A stretch of 64,000 bases of DNA, from contig NZ_MKKH01000006.1 in the NCBI RefSeq assembly GCF_001942335.1, positions 28,222-92,221 on the forward strand. The letters are read 5' to 3'. Each line of letters opens with the position of its first letter. The first letter of the stretch is position 1. The notes below the pieces were generated by a model, which was not told the DNA's origin, ran no database searches, and saw only the letters and a list, made by a program, of their open reading frames with translations. The stretch is from Cellulosimicrobium sp. CUA-896 (GTDB lineage Bacteria > Actinomycetota > Actinomycetes > Actinomycetales > Cellulomonadaceae). A program made the position numbers and the translations under genes. Of this stretch, positions 31,438 through 40,138 are shown piece by piece.

Positions 31438-32142
31438 TCAGAGCTGACGCCGCACGCCCGCCTCGCGGGCCAGCCCTCTGAGCGCGCTGTCGAGGTCGCC
31501 GGTGTCGGCGTCCTGCCCGGACCCGCGGCGCAGCACGGGCAGCACGGGCGTGCCCGCCCCTTCCAGCTCGAGCGCGAGCGCCGCGTAGAGCGCCGCGACG
31601 GCCAGGGTCAGCCCGACGACGCCTGCCGCCGTGAGCCACCCCGGGGCCCCCGTGATCTCGGCGACGCCGGTGACGGCGAACCGCAGCGCGGTCAGTCCCA
31701 TGACGCCCGCCGCGACGAGCTTGCCGGTCGAGGCCGCCGCCGCGGGCACGAGCATCACCGCCGCCGAGGCGACGAGCAGGACGCCGAGGCCGGGGCTCGA
31801 CGCCCCCGGGGGCGTGACGAGCGTCGCGGTTCCCGCCGCCGCCCAGGTCCCCGCCAGGATCGCCGTGCCCGTCCCGGCGACCGGGTCCCGGGCCAGGAAC
31901 CCGTACACCGCCGCGAGGAGCTGCGCCGGGACGGTGATGGCGAGCACCCCGAGCGCCACGACCCGTCCCTCGGACGGCGGCAGCCACCCGAGCTGGAGCG
32001 CGGCGAAGGCGGTCGTGGCCACGGCCAGTCCGAGGAACCCGAGCGGCAGCGGGCTGCCGATCGGGCGCACGACGATGCGCGTGACGTCGGTCGGTGCGGC
32101 GGAGCTCGCCGCGGGGGTGCTCGAGGTGTCGTTGTGCGTCAT
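31438..32142 (-). CDS. six-helix membrane protein, GPR1/FUN34/YaaH-like
   Basis: A 234-residue integral membrane protein with about six helices. The N-terminal signature GSPLPLGFLGLAVATTAFAA resembles the NPAPLGLxGFALTT motif of GPR1/FUN34/YaaH (SatP) acetate/succinate transporters, and the overall size agrees. The rest is diverged (TVPAQLLAAVYGFLARDPVA, MGLTALRFAVTGVAEITGA), and a loose 30-residue cytoplasmic C-terminus follows. Family placement is likely but not certain. The ATG has GGAGAGG upstream. It is divergent from the 2-oxoacid dehydrogenase operon, and two palindromes lie between them. Confidence 0.6.
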   Translation of the reverse strand: MTHNDTSSTPAASSAAPTDVTRIVVRPIGSPLPLGFLGLAVATTAFAALQLGWLPPSEGRVVALGVLAITVPAQLLAAVYGFLARDPVAGTGTAILAGTWAAAGTATLVTPPGASSPGLGVLLVASAAVMLVPAAAASTGKLVAAGVMGLTALRFAVTGVAEITGAPGWLTAAGVVGLTLAVAALYAALALELEGAGTPVLPVLRRGSGQDADTGDLDSALRGLAREAGVRRQL

Positions 32143-32250
32143 CGTCCTCTCCGGTCCCGGGTGCTCGTCGGCCGACGAGGCCTCTCCACGCAACGACGGC
32201 GGGCCGGACCTCGCAAGCGCCCGGTGCGGCGCGCGAGACGAAGCCACGCG

Positions 32251-32267
32251 TTGGAGGTTCCCTCCAA
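32251..32267. promoter_or_regulatory. inverted repeat TTGGAGG-TTC-CCTCCAA
   Basis: A perfect 7-bp inverted repeat with a 3-nt centre in the divergent region, 109 bp upstream of the YaaH-like start and 168 bp upstream of the E1 alpha start. It could be an operator for either gene; no regulator gene lies next to it. Confidence 0.5.
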
Positions 32268-32309
32268 AGCGTCGCGGGGGACGTTGGTCGAGACGCCGGG
32301 GGCTCTCCC

Positions 32310-32351
32310 TACGGACTCGTAGCCTACGCTTGCGTAGGCTACGGAGACGTA
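32310..32351. promoter_or_regulatory. triple tandem TACG-N4-CGTA palindrome array
   Basis: Three 12-bp palindromes TACG-N4-CGTA (32310-32321, 32325-32336, 32340-32351) are spaced by exactly 3 bp (GCC and GGC), giving a 15-bp period; the whole array is itself nearly palindromic. It lies 83 bp upstream of the E1 alpha start. This looks like a multi-site operator for a dimeric regulator that binds cooperatively. I cannot name the regulator. Confidence 0.75.
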
Positions 32352-32434
32352 GGTTCCGACGGCGCCCGCTCACCCGGGCGCACCTGCCCCCGAGCGGCTC
32401 GGCGCCCTGCCGGGCCGTACCGAAGGAGAATCGC

Positions 32435-33631
32435 GTGACGGACCACGAGGCGAGAGAACCTGCCCGGGACGCAGCGAGCACGCCCCCGGACCTCCCGGAC
32501 GTGACCGGGGGGCCCGACGACGCCCCCCTCCTCCAGCTCGTGACCCCGGCGGGGGCGCGGGTGACCACGCCCGAGACCGACGCCTACCGCGACCGCGTCG
32601 CCCACCTCGACGCCGCGGCCCTGCGCGGCCTGTGGCGCGACATGGTGCTCACGCGTCGCTTCGACGACGAGGCGACCTCGTTGCAGCGCCAGGGCGAGCT
32701 CGGGCTCTACGCCCAGGCGAAGGGCCAGGAGGCCGCGCAGATCGGTTCCGGCCGCGCCCTCGCCGCGCAGGACTACGTCTTCCCGTCCTACCGCGAGCAC
32801 GGCATCTCCCACGTGCGCGGCATCGACCCGACGGCACGCCTGCGGCTGTTCCGCGGCGTCGACCACGGCGGGTGGGACCCCACGGAGCACAACGTGCACC
32901 TGTACACGCTCGTCATCGGCTCCCACGCGCTGCACGCCACGGGCTACGCGATGGGCCTCCAGCGCGACGGTCTCGTCGGCACGGGCGACGCGGCGCGCGA
33001 CACCGCCGTCGTCACGTACTTCGGGGACGGCGCGACGTCGCAGGGCGACGTCAACGAGGCGTTGGTGTTCGCCGCGGTGAACAACGCGCCGGTGGTGTTC
33101 TTCTGCCAGAACAACCAGTGGGCGATCTCCGAGCCCACGACGAAGCAGACGCGCGTGCCGCTGTACCGCCGCGGCGGCGGGTTCGGCATCCCGAGCGTGC
33201 GCGTCGACGGCAACGACGTGCTCGCGTGCTACGCCGTGACGGCCGAGGCCCTGGAGCGCGCCCGCTCCGGCGGCGGCCCCACGTTCGTCGAGGCGTTCAC
33301 GTACCGCATGGGTGCGCACACGACGTCGGACGACCCGACGAAGTACCGCTCGCGCGCCCAGGAGGAGTACTGGCTCCGGCGCGACCCGATCGACCGGCTC
33401 GAGGCGCTGCTGCGCGCGGAGGACGCGTGGGACGACGCGTTCGCCGCCGACGTCGAGGCCGAGGCCGAGGCGCTGGGCGAGCGGCTGCGCACGGAGGTCC
33501 GCGCGCTGGCCGCCCCCGCCGGTGCCAGCATGTTCGAGCACGTCTACGCGACGCCGCACTCCGTCGTCGAGCGCGAGAGCGCGTGGTTCGCCGAGTACGA
33601 GCAGTCGTTCGCCGAGGAGGCCGCACGATGA
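32435..33631 (+). CDS. 2-oxoacid dehydrogenase E1 component, alpha subunit
   Basis: A 398-residue TPP enzyme subunit that decarboxylates a 2-oxoacid (pyruvate or branched-chain) and passes the acyl group to lipoyl-E2. The TPP/Mg motif is VTYFGDGATSQGDVNEALVF followed by FFCQNNQWAIS. LGLYAQAKGQEAAQIGSG and YVFPSYREHGISHVRGI are the usual substrate-side motifs; TYRMGAHTTSDDPTKYR is the phosphorylation-loop equivalent. The 50-residue acidic N-terminal extension is typical of the actinobacterial branched-chain type. GTG 32435 has AAGGAG upstream. The stop overlaps the beta-subunit start. Substrate choice (pyruvate or branched-chain) is not settled by sequence. Confidence 0.92.
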   Translation: MTDHEAREPARDAASTPPDLPDVTGGPDDAPLLQLVTPAGARVTTPETDAYRDRVAHLDAAALRGLWRDMVLTRRFDDEATSLQRQGELGLYAQAKGQEAAQIGSGRALAAQDYVFPSYREHGISHVRGIDPTARLRLFRGVDHGGWDPTEHNVHLYTLVIGSHALHATGYAMGLQRDGLVGTGDAARDTAVVTYFGDGATSQGDVNEALVFAAVNNAPVVFFCQNNQWAISEPTTKQTRVPLYRRGGGFGIPSVRVDGNDVLACYAVTAEALERARSGGGPTFVEAFTYRMGAHTTSDDPTKYRSRAQEEYWLRRDPIDRLEALLRAEDAWDDAFAADVEAEAEALGERLRTEVRALAAPAGASMFEHVYATPHSVVERESAWFAEYEQSFAEEAAR

Positions 33632-34626
33632 CCACGGGCACCACGAAGACCCTCACGCTCGCGCGGGCGATCAACGAGGGCCTGCGCCGCTCGCTCGAGA
33701 ACGACCCGAAGGTCCTGCTCATGGGCGAGGACATCGGCCCGCTCGGCGGCGTCTTCCGCGTGACGGACGGGCTGCAGAAGGACTTCGGCGAGGACCGCGT
33801 CGTCGACACCCCCCTCGCGGAGTCCGGCATCCTCGGCACCGCGATCGGCCTCGCGCTGCGCGGGTACCGGCCGGTCTGCGAGATCCAGTTCGACGGGTTC
33901 GTCTTCCCCGCGTACGACCAGATCACGACGCAGCTCGCGAAGATGGGCTACCGCTCGGGCGGGCGCCTGCAGGTCCCCGTCGTCGTGCGCATCCCCTACG
34001 GCGGCGGGATCGGCGCGGTCGAGCACCACAGCGAGAGCCCCGAGGCGCTGTTCGCGCACACGGCCGGGCTGCGCGTCGTCTCGCCGTCCACGCCGCAGGA
34101 CGCGTTCACGATGATCCAGGAGGCGATCGCCTCGCCGGACCCCGTGCTGTTCTTCGAGCCGAAGGGCCGCTACTGGGAGAAGGGCGAGGTCGACCTCGGC
34201 GGGCGCGGCGAGGGCGCGACCGTGCTCGACCGCGCGCGCGTGGTGCGCGCCGGCACCGACCTCACGCTCGTCGCGTACGGGCCGACGGTCGCGACGGCCC
34301 TGCGCGCCGCCGAGACCGCCGCGCAGGAGGGCCGCAGCGTCGAGGTCGTCGACCTGCGCGCGATCTCCCCGCTCGACACCGCGACGGTCGTCGAGTCCGT
34401 CCGGCGCACGGGACGCTGCGTCGTCGTGCACGAGGCGCCCACCTACCTCGGCTCGGGCGCCGAGGTCGCGGCGCGCGTGACCGAGGAGTGCTTCTACGCG
34501 CTCGAGGCGCCGGTGCTGCGCGTCGGCGGGTTCCACACGCCGTACCCGGTCGCGAAGATCGAGCACGACTACCTGCCGAGCCTCGACCGCGTCCTCGACG
34601 CCGTCGACCGCGCGTTCGCGTACTGA
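33628..34626 (+). CDS. 2-oxoacid dehydrogenase E1 component, beta subunit
   Basis: A 332-residue partner of E1 alpha. It shows KVLLMGEDIGPLGGVFRVTD, the entry DTPLAESGILGTAIGLALRG, EIQFDGFVFPAYDQITTQLA and RIPYGGGIGAVEHHSESPEA, with the C-terminal transketolase-like domain ending VLRVGGFHTPYPVAKIEHDY. The heterotetramer alpha2beta2 forms the TPP sites between subunits. The gene overlaps E1 alpha by four bases and is followed 27 bp later by E2. The frame is intact. Confidence 0.95.
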   Translation: MTTGTTKTLTLARAINEGLRRSLENDPKVLLMGEDIGPLGGVFRVTDGLQKDFGEDRVVDTPLAESGILGTAIGLALRGYRPVCEIQFDGFVFPAYDQITTQLAKMGYRSGGRLQVPVVVRIPYGGGIGAVEHHSESPEALFAHTAGLRVVSPSTPQDAFTMIQEAIASPDPVLFFEPKGRYWEKGEVDLGGRGEGATVLDRARVVRAGTDLTLVAYGPTVATALRAAETAAQEGRSVEVVDLRAISPLDTATVVESVRRTGRCVVVHEAPTYLGSGAEVAARVTEECFYALEAPVLRVGGFHTPYPVAKIEHDYLPSLDRVLDAVDRAFAY

Positions 34627-34653
34627 CGCACCCGAAGACCAGGAGGACCAGCA

Positions 34654-36092
34654 GTGCCGACGTACGAGCAGTTCAAGCTCCCCGACGCGGGCGAGGGGCT
34701 CACCGAGGCCGAGATCGTGCACTGGCACGTGGCCGTGGGCGACCGCGTCACCGTGAACCAGACGATCGTCGAGATCGAGACGGCGAAGTCGCTCGTCGAC
34801 CTGCCGTCGCCGTTCACCGGCGTGGTGAGCGAGATCCTCGTGGACGAGGGGGTGACGGTCGAGGTGGGGGTGCCCATCGTCGTCGTCGACACCGACCCGG
34901 ACGGGACGGCGCCGGCCCCCGCGGTCCCGGGCGCGTCCGTGCCCGACGGCGCCGACGAGCCGGCCGGGGCGGGCACGACGGAGACCGAGCCCGCCGCCGC
35001 GGACGCCTCGAGTGGCTCCGGCTCGGTGCTCGTCGGCTACGGCACGGTCGAGCCCGGCAGCACGTGCCGTCGCCGCCGCGGCGCACCTGCGCCGGCCCCG
35101 GCCGCCGCGAGCCCGCACCCGCGCCCGCGCCTGCCCCCGCACCCGCGCCTGCGGCGCCGACGGCTCCGGCCGCCACGCCCGTGGCGCTGCCCGTCCTCGC
35201 GAAGCCGCCCGTGCGCAAGCTCGCGAAGGACCTCGGCGTCGACCTCGCGAGCGTCGCGGGGACCGGCCCGGGCGGGATCGTCACGCGCGAGGACGTGCTC
35301 GCCCACCACGACCAGGCGAAGGCGCAGCCCCTCGCGACGTACGCCGACGACGACCAGCCCTGGCTCGCGACGGGCGCCGTCACGCCCGACGGCCGCCGCA
35401 CGCGCGTCCCGGTGAAGTCGGTGCGCAAGCGCACCGCGGAGGCGATGGTCGCGAGCGCGTTCACGGCGCCGCACGTCACGGTGTTCCACACCGTCGATGT
35501 CACGCGGACCATGAAGCTCGTGGCCACGCTGCGCGAGGACAAGGAGTTCGCGGACGTGCGCGTCACGCCGCTGCTCGTCGCCGCGAAGGCGCTGCTGCTC
35601 GCGATCCGCCGCCACCCCGAGGTCAACGCGAGCTGGGACGACGAGGCGCAGGAGATCGTCTACAAGCACTACGTGAACCTTGGGATCGCCGCCGCGACCC
35701 CGCGCGGCCTCGTCGTGCCCAACATCAAGGACGCGCACCGGCTCGACCTGCACGGGCTCGCGGCGGGCATCGCCGACCTCACCGCCACCGCGCGCGCCGG
35801 CCGCACGACACCGACCGACATGAGCGACGGCACGATCACCATCACCAACGTCGGCGTCTTCGGCATCGACACCGGCACGCCGATCCTCAACCCCGGCGAG
35901 TCGGCGATCCTCGCGTTCGGCGCGATCCGCGAGCAGCCGTGGGTGCACAAGGGCAAGATCAAGAAGCGGTGGGTCACGCAGCTCGCGCTGAGCTTCGACC
36001 ACCGCCTCATCGACGGCGAGCTCGGCGCGCGCATGCTGGCCGACGTCGCCCGCGTCCTCGAGGAGCCCGCGCGCGGCCTGGTCTGGGGCTGA
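34654..36092 (+). CDS. 2-oxoacid dehydrogenase E2 component, dihydrolipoamide acyltransferase (one frameshift)
   Basis: About 479 residues. N-terminal lipoyl domain with the lipoylated Lys in [14 protein letters not shown]; a Pro/Ala linker; a peripheral subunit-binding domain ([20 protein letters not shown]); and the catalytic domain with [12 protein letters not shown] and, near the end, [14 protein letters not shown] (His-x3-Asp-Gly). The linker frame changes at about 35109: after PAPAPAAA one added base leads into [15 protein letters not shown] 34654 has AGGAGGA upstream. No E3 gene follows, so lipoamide dehydrogenase is shared from elsewhere. A hairpin-rich stretch after the stop (36115-36145) may terminate the operon. 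Confidence 0.92.
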
Positions 36093-36151
36093 CCGCCAGG
36101 CGGCGCAGCCGGCTCCTCTCACACGCCGGGCGGCGGCGGTGTGCGGAAGAC

Positions 36152-36189
36152 CTCACACACGCTTAACGGGCGCCGTCGGCGGGCGAAAC
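36152..36189 (+). promoter_or_regulatory. GlnR-type box upstream of the nitrate transporter (weaker copy)
   Basis: CTCAC-N6-TTAAC-N6-CGTCG-N6-GAAAC follows the 11-bp period of the actinobacterial GlnR site (GTnAC-N6-GAAAC twice); three of four half-sites are recognisable. It ends 10 bp before TAGCGT, exactly as at the nirB promoter. Confidence 0.6.
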
Positions 36190-36199
36190 ACGCGGTTCC

Positions 36200-36205
36200 T
36201 AGCGT
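36200..36205 (+). promoter_or_regulatory. -10 element TAGCGT of the nitrate transporter gene
   Basis: TAGCGT, 10 bp after the GlnR-type box and 37 bp before the start codon, is identical in sequence and spacing to the nirB promoter. Confidence 0.55.
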
Positions 36206-36242
36206 CTCGAGCACTGATCGGGACCTGCTGTGAGGAGTCGCC

Positions 36243-37727
36243 ATGTCCGCGCCCACGAGCCCCACCACCCGCGAGGGTGAGCAGTCCGCACCGGACGCGA
36301 GCGCCGCCGTCGACGCATCGACGGCGGTGTCGACCGCGGTGTCGACCGCGGTGCCCACCGACCTGCCCACGGGTGTCTCGACGGCGCCACCGCGTCGCCG
36401 GACGGGCCGGTGGATCGACCGATGGGACCCGGAGGACGAGTCCGCGTGGCGCTCCGGCGGTCGCGCGGTCGCGTCCCGGAACCTGTGGATCTCGGTGTTC
36501 GCCGAGTTCCTCGGCTTCTCGGTGTGGGCCCTGTGGTCCATCGTCGTGCCGCAGCTGCCGGCCGCCGGCTTCGCCCTGACGGTGGACCAGCAGTTCTGGC
36601 TCATCGCCCTCCCGAGCCTCGTCGGCGCGACCTTGCGCATCCCCTACACGTTCGCCGTGCCGGTGTTCGGCGGGCGCAACTGGACCGTCGTCTCCGCGCT
36701 GCTGCTCCTGCTCCCGACGACCGCGCTGGCCGTCGTCGTCCAGGACCCGCAGACGCCGTTCGGCGTGCTGCTCGGCGCCGCCGCGCTCGCCGGCTTCGGC
36801 GGCGGTAACTTCGCGTCGTCGATGGCGAACATCTCGTTCTTCTACCCGGAGCGGGAGAAGGGCAAGGCGCTGGGCCTCAACGCCGCGGGGGGCAACCTCG
36901 GGACGGCCGCCGTGCAGCTCGCCGTCCCGCTCGTCATCGTCGCGGGAGCCGGGATCGCGCTCGAGCGGGCGGGGCTGATGATGATCCCGTTCATCGTGCT
37001 CGCCGCGTTCCTCGCGTGGCGCTACATGGACAACCTCGCCACGGCCAAGGCGGACCCGCGGTCGTTCGCCGCCGCGACGCGGAACAAGCACACGTGGGTC
37101 ATCTCGTTCCTCTACATCGGCACCTTCGGGTCGTTCATCGGCTACTCGGGCGCCTTCCCGACGCTGCTCGCGGGCCAGTTCCCCGAGGTCACGCTGTCGA
37201 TCGCGTTCGCCGGGGCGCTCGTCGGCTCCGTGACGCGGCCGCTCGGCGGCATCATCGCCGACCGGGTCGGCGGCACGCGCGTCACCATCGCGTCGTACGG
37301 CGTCATGGCGCTCGGCGCCTTCGGCGCGATCCGGGCCCTGGAGGCGCACAGCTTCGGCCTGTTCTTCGCGTCGTTCATGGTCCTGTTCGTCGCGACCGGC
37401 ATCGGCAACGGCTCGACATACCGCATGATCCCCGCCGTCTTCCAGGCGAGCGCGGCGAGCGCCGACGGCGCCCCGGCGGACCCCGCGGAGGCCGACGCCG
37501 TCCGGGCGCGGGCCCGCAAGGCCGCGGCCGGGTGCATCGGGATCGCGGGCGCGGTCGGGGCGTTCGGCGGTTTCCTCATCCCGCGCGGGTTCGCGGCGTC
37601 GACCAGCCTCGCCGGGTCGCTCGTGCCGGCGCTGTGGACGTTCATCGGCGTGTACCTCGTCATGGCGGTCGTCGCCTGGGCGGTGTACCTGCGCAAGGGC
37701 TCGGCGCTCGCCGTGGCCCGGATCTGA
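36243..37727 (+). CDS. narK: nitrate/nitrite transporter, NarK/NasA family (MFS)
   Basis: A 494-residue major facilitator with twelve predicted helices after a 75-residue Ser/Thr/Ala-rich cytoplasmic N-terminus. Nitrate signatures are present: ALAGFGGGNFASSMANISFF in helix 5 and FVATGIGNGSTYRMIPAVFQ in helix 11, plus GALVGSVTRPLGGIIADRVG. It imports nitrate (and may export nitrite) for assimilation by the downstream enzymes. ATG 36243 has GAGGAG-like GTGAGGAG upstream. It is the first gene of the nitrate island, 7 bp from the reductase, under the GlnR-type box. The frame is intact. Confidence 0.93.
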   Translation: MSAPTSPTTREGEQSAPDASAAVDASTAVSTAVSTAVPTDLPTGVSTAPPRRRTGRWIDRWDPEDESAWRSGGRAVASRNLWISVFAEFLGFSVWALWSIVVPQLPAAGFALTVDQQFWLIALPSLVGATLRIPYTFAVPVFGGRNWTVVSALLLLLPTTALAVVVQDPQTPFGVLLGAAALAGFGGGNFASSMANISFFYPEREKGKALGLNAAGGNLGTAAVQLAVPLVIVAGAGIALERAGLMMIPFIVLAAFLAWRYMDNLATAKADPRSFAAATRNKHTWVISFLYIGTFGSFIGYSGAFPTLLAGQFPEVTLSIAFAGALVGSVTRPLGGIIADRVGGTRVTIASYGVMALGAFGAIRALEAHSFGLFFASFMVLFVATGIGNGSTYRMIPAVFQASAASADGAPADPAEADAVRARARKAAAGCIGIAGAVGAFGGFLIPRGFAASTSLAGSLVPALWTFIGVYLVMAVVAWAVYLRKGSALAVARI

Positions 37728-37734
37728 GCCTCTC

Positions 37735-40138
37735 GTGCCCCCCGCTCCTCGGACCACCGACCCGCAGGCCGGGTCCCCGGCCGGCCCGCCGGCGGACTCG
37801 CACTGCCCCTACTGCGCGCTGCAGTGCGGCATGACGCTCACCCCGGCGGCCGACGTCGCGGAGCCGCTGCCCGTGACCGTCACGCCGCGCGAGTTCCCCA
37901 CGAACCGGGGCGGGCTGTGCCAGAAGGGCTGGACGAGCGCGACCGTGCTGCGCGCGCCGGACCGTCTCACGACCCCGCTCCTGCGCGGGCCGGACGGCGA
38001 GCTCCGGCCGGCGACGTGGGACGCGGCGCTCGACGTCGTCGCCGCCGGGATCGGCCGGGTGCAGGCCGAGCACGGGCGCGACGCGGTGGCCGTGTTCGGG
38101 GGTGGCGGGCTGACGAACGAGAAGGCGTACGCGCTCGGCAAGTTCGCGCGCACCGTGCTGCGGACGGCGAACATCGACTACAACGGGCGCTTCTGCATGG
38201 CGTCCGCCGCCGCGGCGTCGAACCGCGCGTTCGGCATGGACCGCGGTCTGCCGTTCCCGCTCGCCGACCTCGCGGGCGCGGACGCCGTGCTGCTGCTCGG
38301 CTCCAACCTCGCCGAGACCATGCCGCCGTCCGTCCAGCACCTCGCGGGCGTGCGGTCGCGCGGCGGGCTCGTCGTCGTGGACCCGCGGCGCAGCGCCACC
38401 GCCGCGCTCACCGGCGACGCCGAGGAGCGTGCCGGCGCGGGCCCGGGCGTCGGGCCGGTGGGGGACCAGGGCGTCCACCTGCAGCCCGTGCCCGGCACCG
38501 ACCTCGTGGTGCTGCTCGCGCTGCTGCACGTCGTGGTCGCGGAGGGCCTCGTCGACGAGGAGTACGTCGCCGCGCGCACCACGGGGTTCGACGACGTGCG
38601 CCGCTCCGTGGCTTCGTGGTGGCCCGAGCGGGCGGAGACGGTGTGCGGCGTCCCCGCCGCGCGGCTGCGCCATGTCGCCCGGCTGCTCGCCGCCGCGAGC
38701 CCGGCGCGCGGCGGCGCGGGTGCCTACGTGCTCACCGGGCGCGGCGTCGAGCAGTCGACCCAGGGCACGGCGACCGTCACCGCGGCGATCGACCTCGCGC
38801 TCGCGCTCGGCCTGCCCGGCCGGGTCGGGTCCGGCTACGGCGCGATCACCGGTCAGGGCAACGGGCAGGGCGGGCGCGAGCACGGGCAGAAGGCCGACCA
38901 GCTCCCGGGCTACCGGAAGATCGACGACCCGGCGGCGCGCGCGCACGTCGCGACCGTCTGGGGCGTCGACCCGGAGACGATCCCCGGCCCGGGCATGCCG
39001 GCGGTAGAGCTCCTGCGGTCACTGGCCCCCGACCGCCGAGAAGTGAGTTCCGGCCCCGGATCGGACGGAAATCGGGGCGGAGAGTCACTTCTCGACGTCG
39101 ATCAGCAGAAGGTCCGGCCGCGGGCCCTGCTCGTGCACGGGTCGAACGTCGTCGTCAGCGCGCCGGACGCCGGCCGTGTCGAGGCGAACCTGCGCGCGCT
39201 CGACCTGCTCGTCGTGTGCGACGTCGTGCCGTCCGAGACGGCGTTGCTCGCCGACGTCGTGCTGCCCGTGACGCAGTGGGCCGAGGAGGAGGGCACCATG
39301 ACGTCGCTCGAGGGGCGCGTGATCCGGCGCCGTCGGGCGGTCGACCCGCCCGGCGGGGCGCGCTCCGAGCTGTGGGTCCTCGCCGAGCTCGCGCGCCGCC
39401 TCGGGTCCGACGTCGCGTTCCCGACCGACCCGGCCGCCGTCTTCGACGAGCTGGCCCGGGCGTCCGCCGGCGGCGTGGCGGACTACTCCGGCCTGAGCCA
39501 CGCACGCCTCGACGCCGACGAGGCCGCGGGCGGACCGGGCCTGTTCTGGCCCGTCCCGGCGCCCGGAGCCGACGCTCACGTCACGGCGAGCCCCGGCCCG
39601 CACCCCGGCACGCCGCGCCCGTTCCTCGACCGCTTCCCGACGCCGGACGGGCGGGCGCGCGCGATCGCCGTCGACCACGTCGGGCCCAGCGACGACGTGC
39701 GCCCCGGGGCGCCGTTCTACCTCGTGACCGGCCGCGTGCTCCAGCACTACCAGTCCGGCGCGCAGACGCACCGTGTGCCCGAGCTCGACCGGCTCGTCCC
39801 GGACCCGTTCGTCGAGATCCACCCGCTCCTCGCCACGCGGCTCGGCGTCGACGACGCGACCGCGTCCGCCTCACGTCGAGCCGCGGCCACGTCGAGGCCG
39901 CGGCGCGCTGGACGGACCGCGTCCGCCCCGACACCGTCTTCATGCCGTTCCACTGGAGCGCGTCGGCAGCGTCAACCGGGTCACGACCGACGCGACCGAC
40001 CCGGTCTCCGGCATGCCCGAGTTCAAGGTGTGCGCCGTCGACGTGGGTCCCGCGCCCGACCCGACCGGGCTGCCCGGCCCGCCCGGCAGCGCGGACGCGG
40101 TGGTCGCGTCCGCCGTCCCCCAGGAGGTCCGCGCATGA
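37735..40138 (+). CDS. assimilatory nitrate reductase, molybdopterin oxidoreductase (two frameshifts, palindromic insert)
   Basis: About 801 residues. N-terminal [4Fe-4S] ligands in HCPYCALQCGM and GGLCQKGW, then Mo-bis-MGD domains: FGGGGLTNEKAYALGKFART, NGRFCMASAAAASNRAFG (Mo-ligand Cys), LLLGSNLAETMPP, GYGAITGQGNGQGGREHGQK. It reduces nitrate to nitrite in the cytosol. The C-terminal molybdopterin-binding part is split: frames change at about 39863 and 39965, and one added base at each gives VRLTSSRGHVEAAARWTD and SVNRVTTDATDPVSGMP. About 20 residues (REVSSGPGSDGNRGGESLLD) are encoded by a hairpin element at 39037-39094. The start is GTG 37735 with a weak ribosome binding site, coupled to narK. 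Confidence 0.92.
39037..39094. repeat. 58-bp hairpin element inserted in frame in the nitrate reductase gene
   Basis: CGAGAAGTGA (39037-39046) pairs with TCACTTCTCG (39085-39094); inside, GCCCCG also pairs with CGGGGC across an imperfect stem. The composition (GGAAATCGG, AGAGTCACTT) is less G+C-rich than the gene around it. The host frame stays open through it. It looks like a small mobile palindromic element tolerated as a protein insert. Confidence 0.7.

Noticed and set aside
36115..36145. Terminator after the E2 gene (CACACGCCG ... CGGCGGTGTG)
   Set aside because: The stem needs a bulge and the region is G/C-rich by default; it may be real, but it is not strong enough to list as a feature.
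36300..36370. Repeated TCGACGG/GTCGACCGCGGT units at the start of the transporter gene as a regulatory repeat
   Set aside because: They encode a Ser/Thr/Val/Ala-rich N-terminal tail (TAVSTAVSTAV) in frame; simple coding repeat expansion is sufficient.
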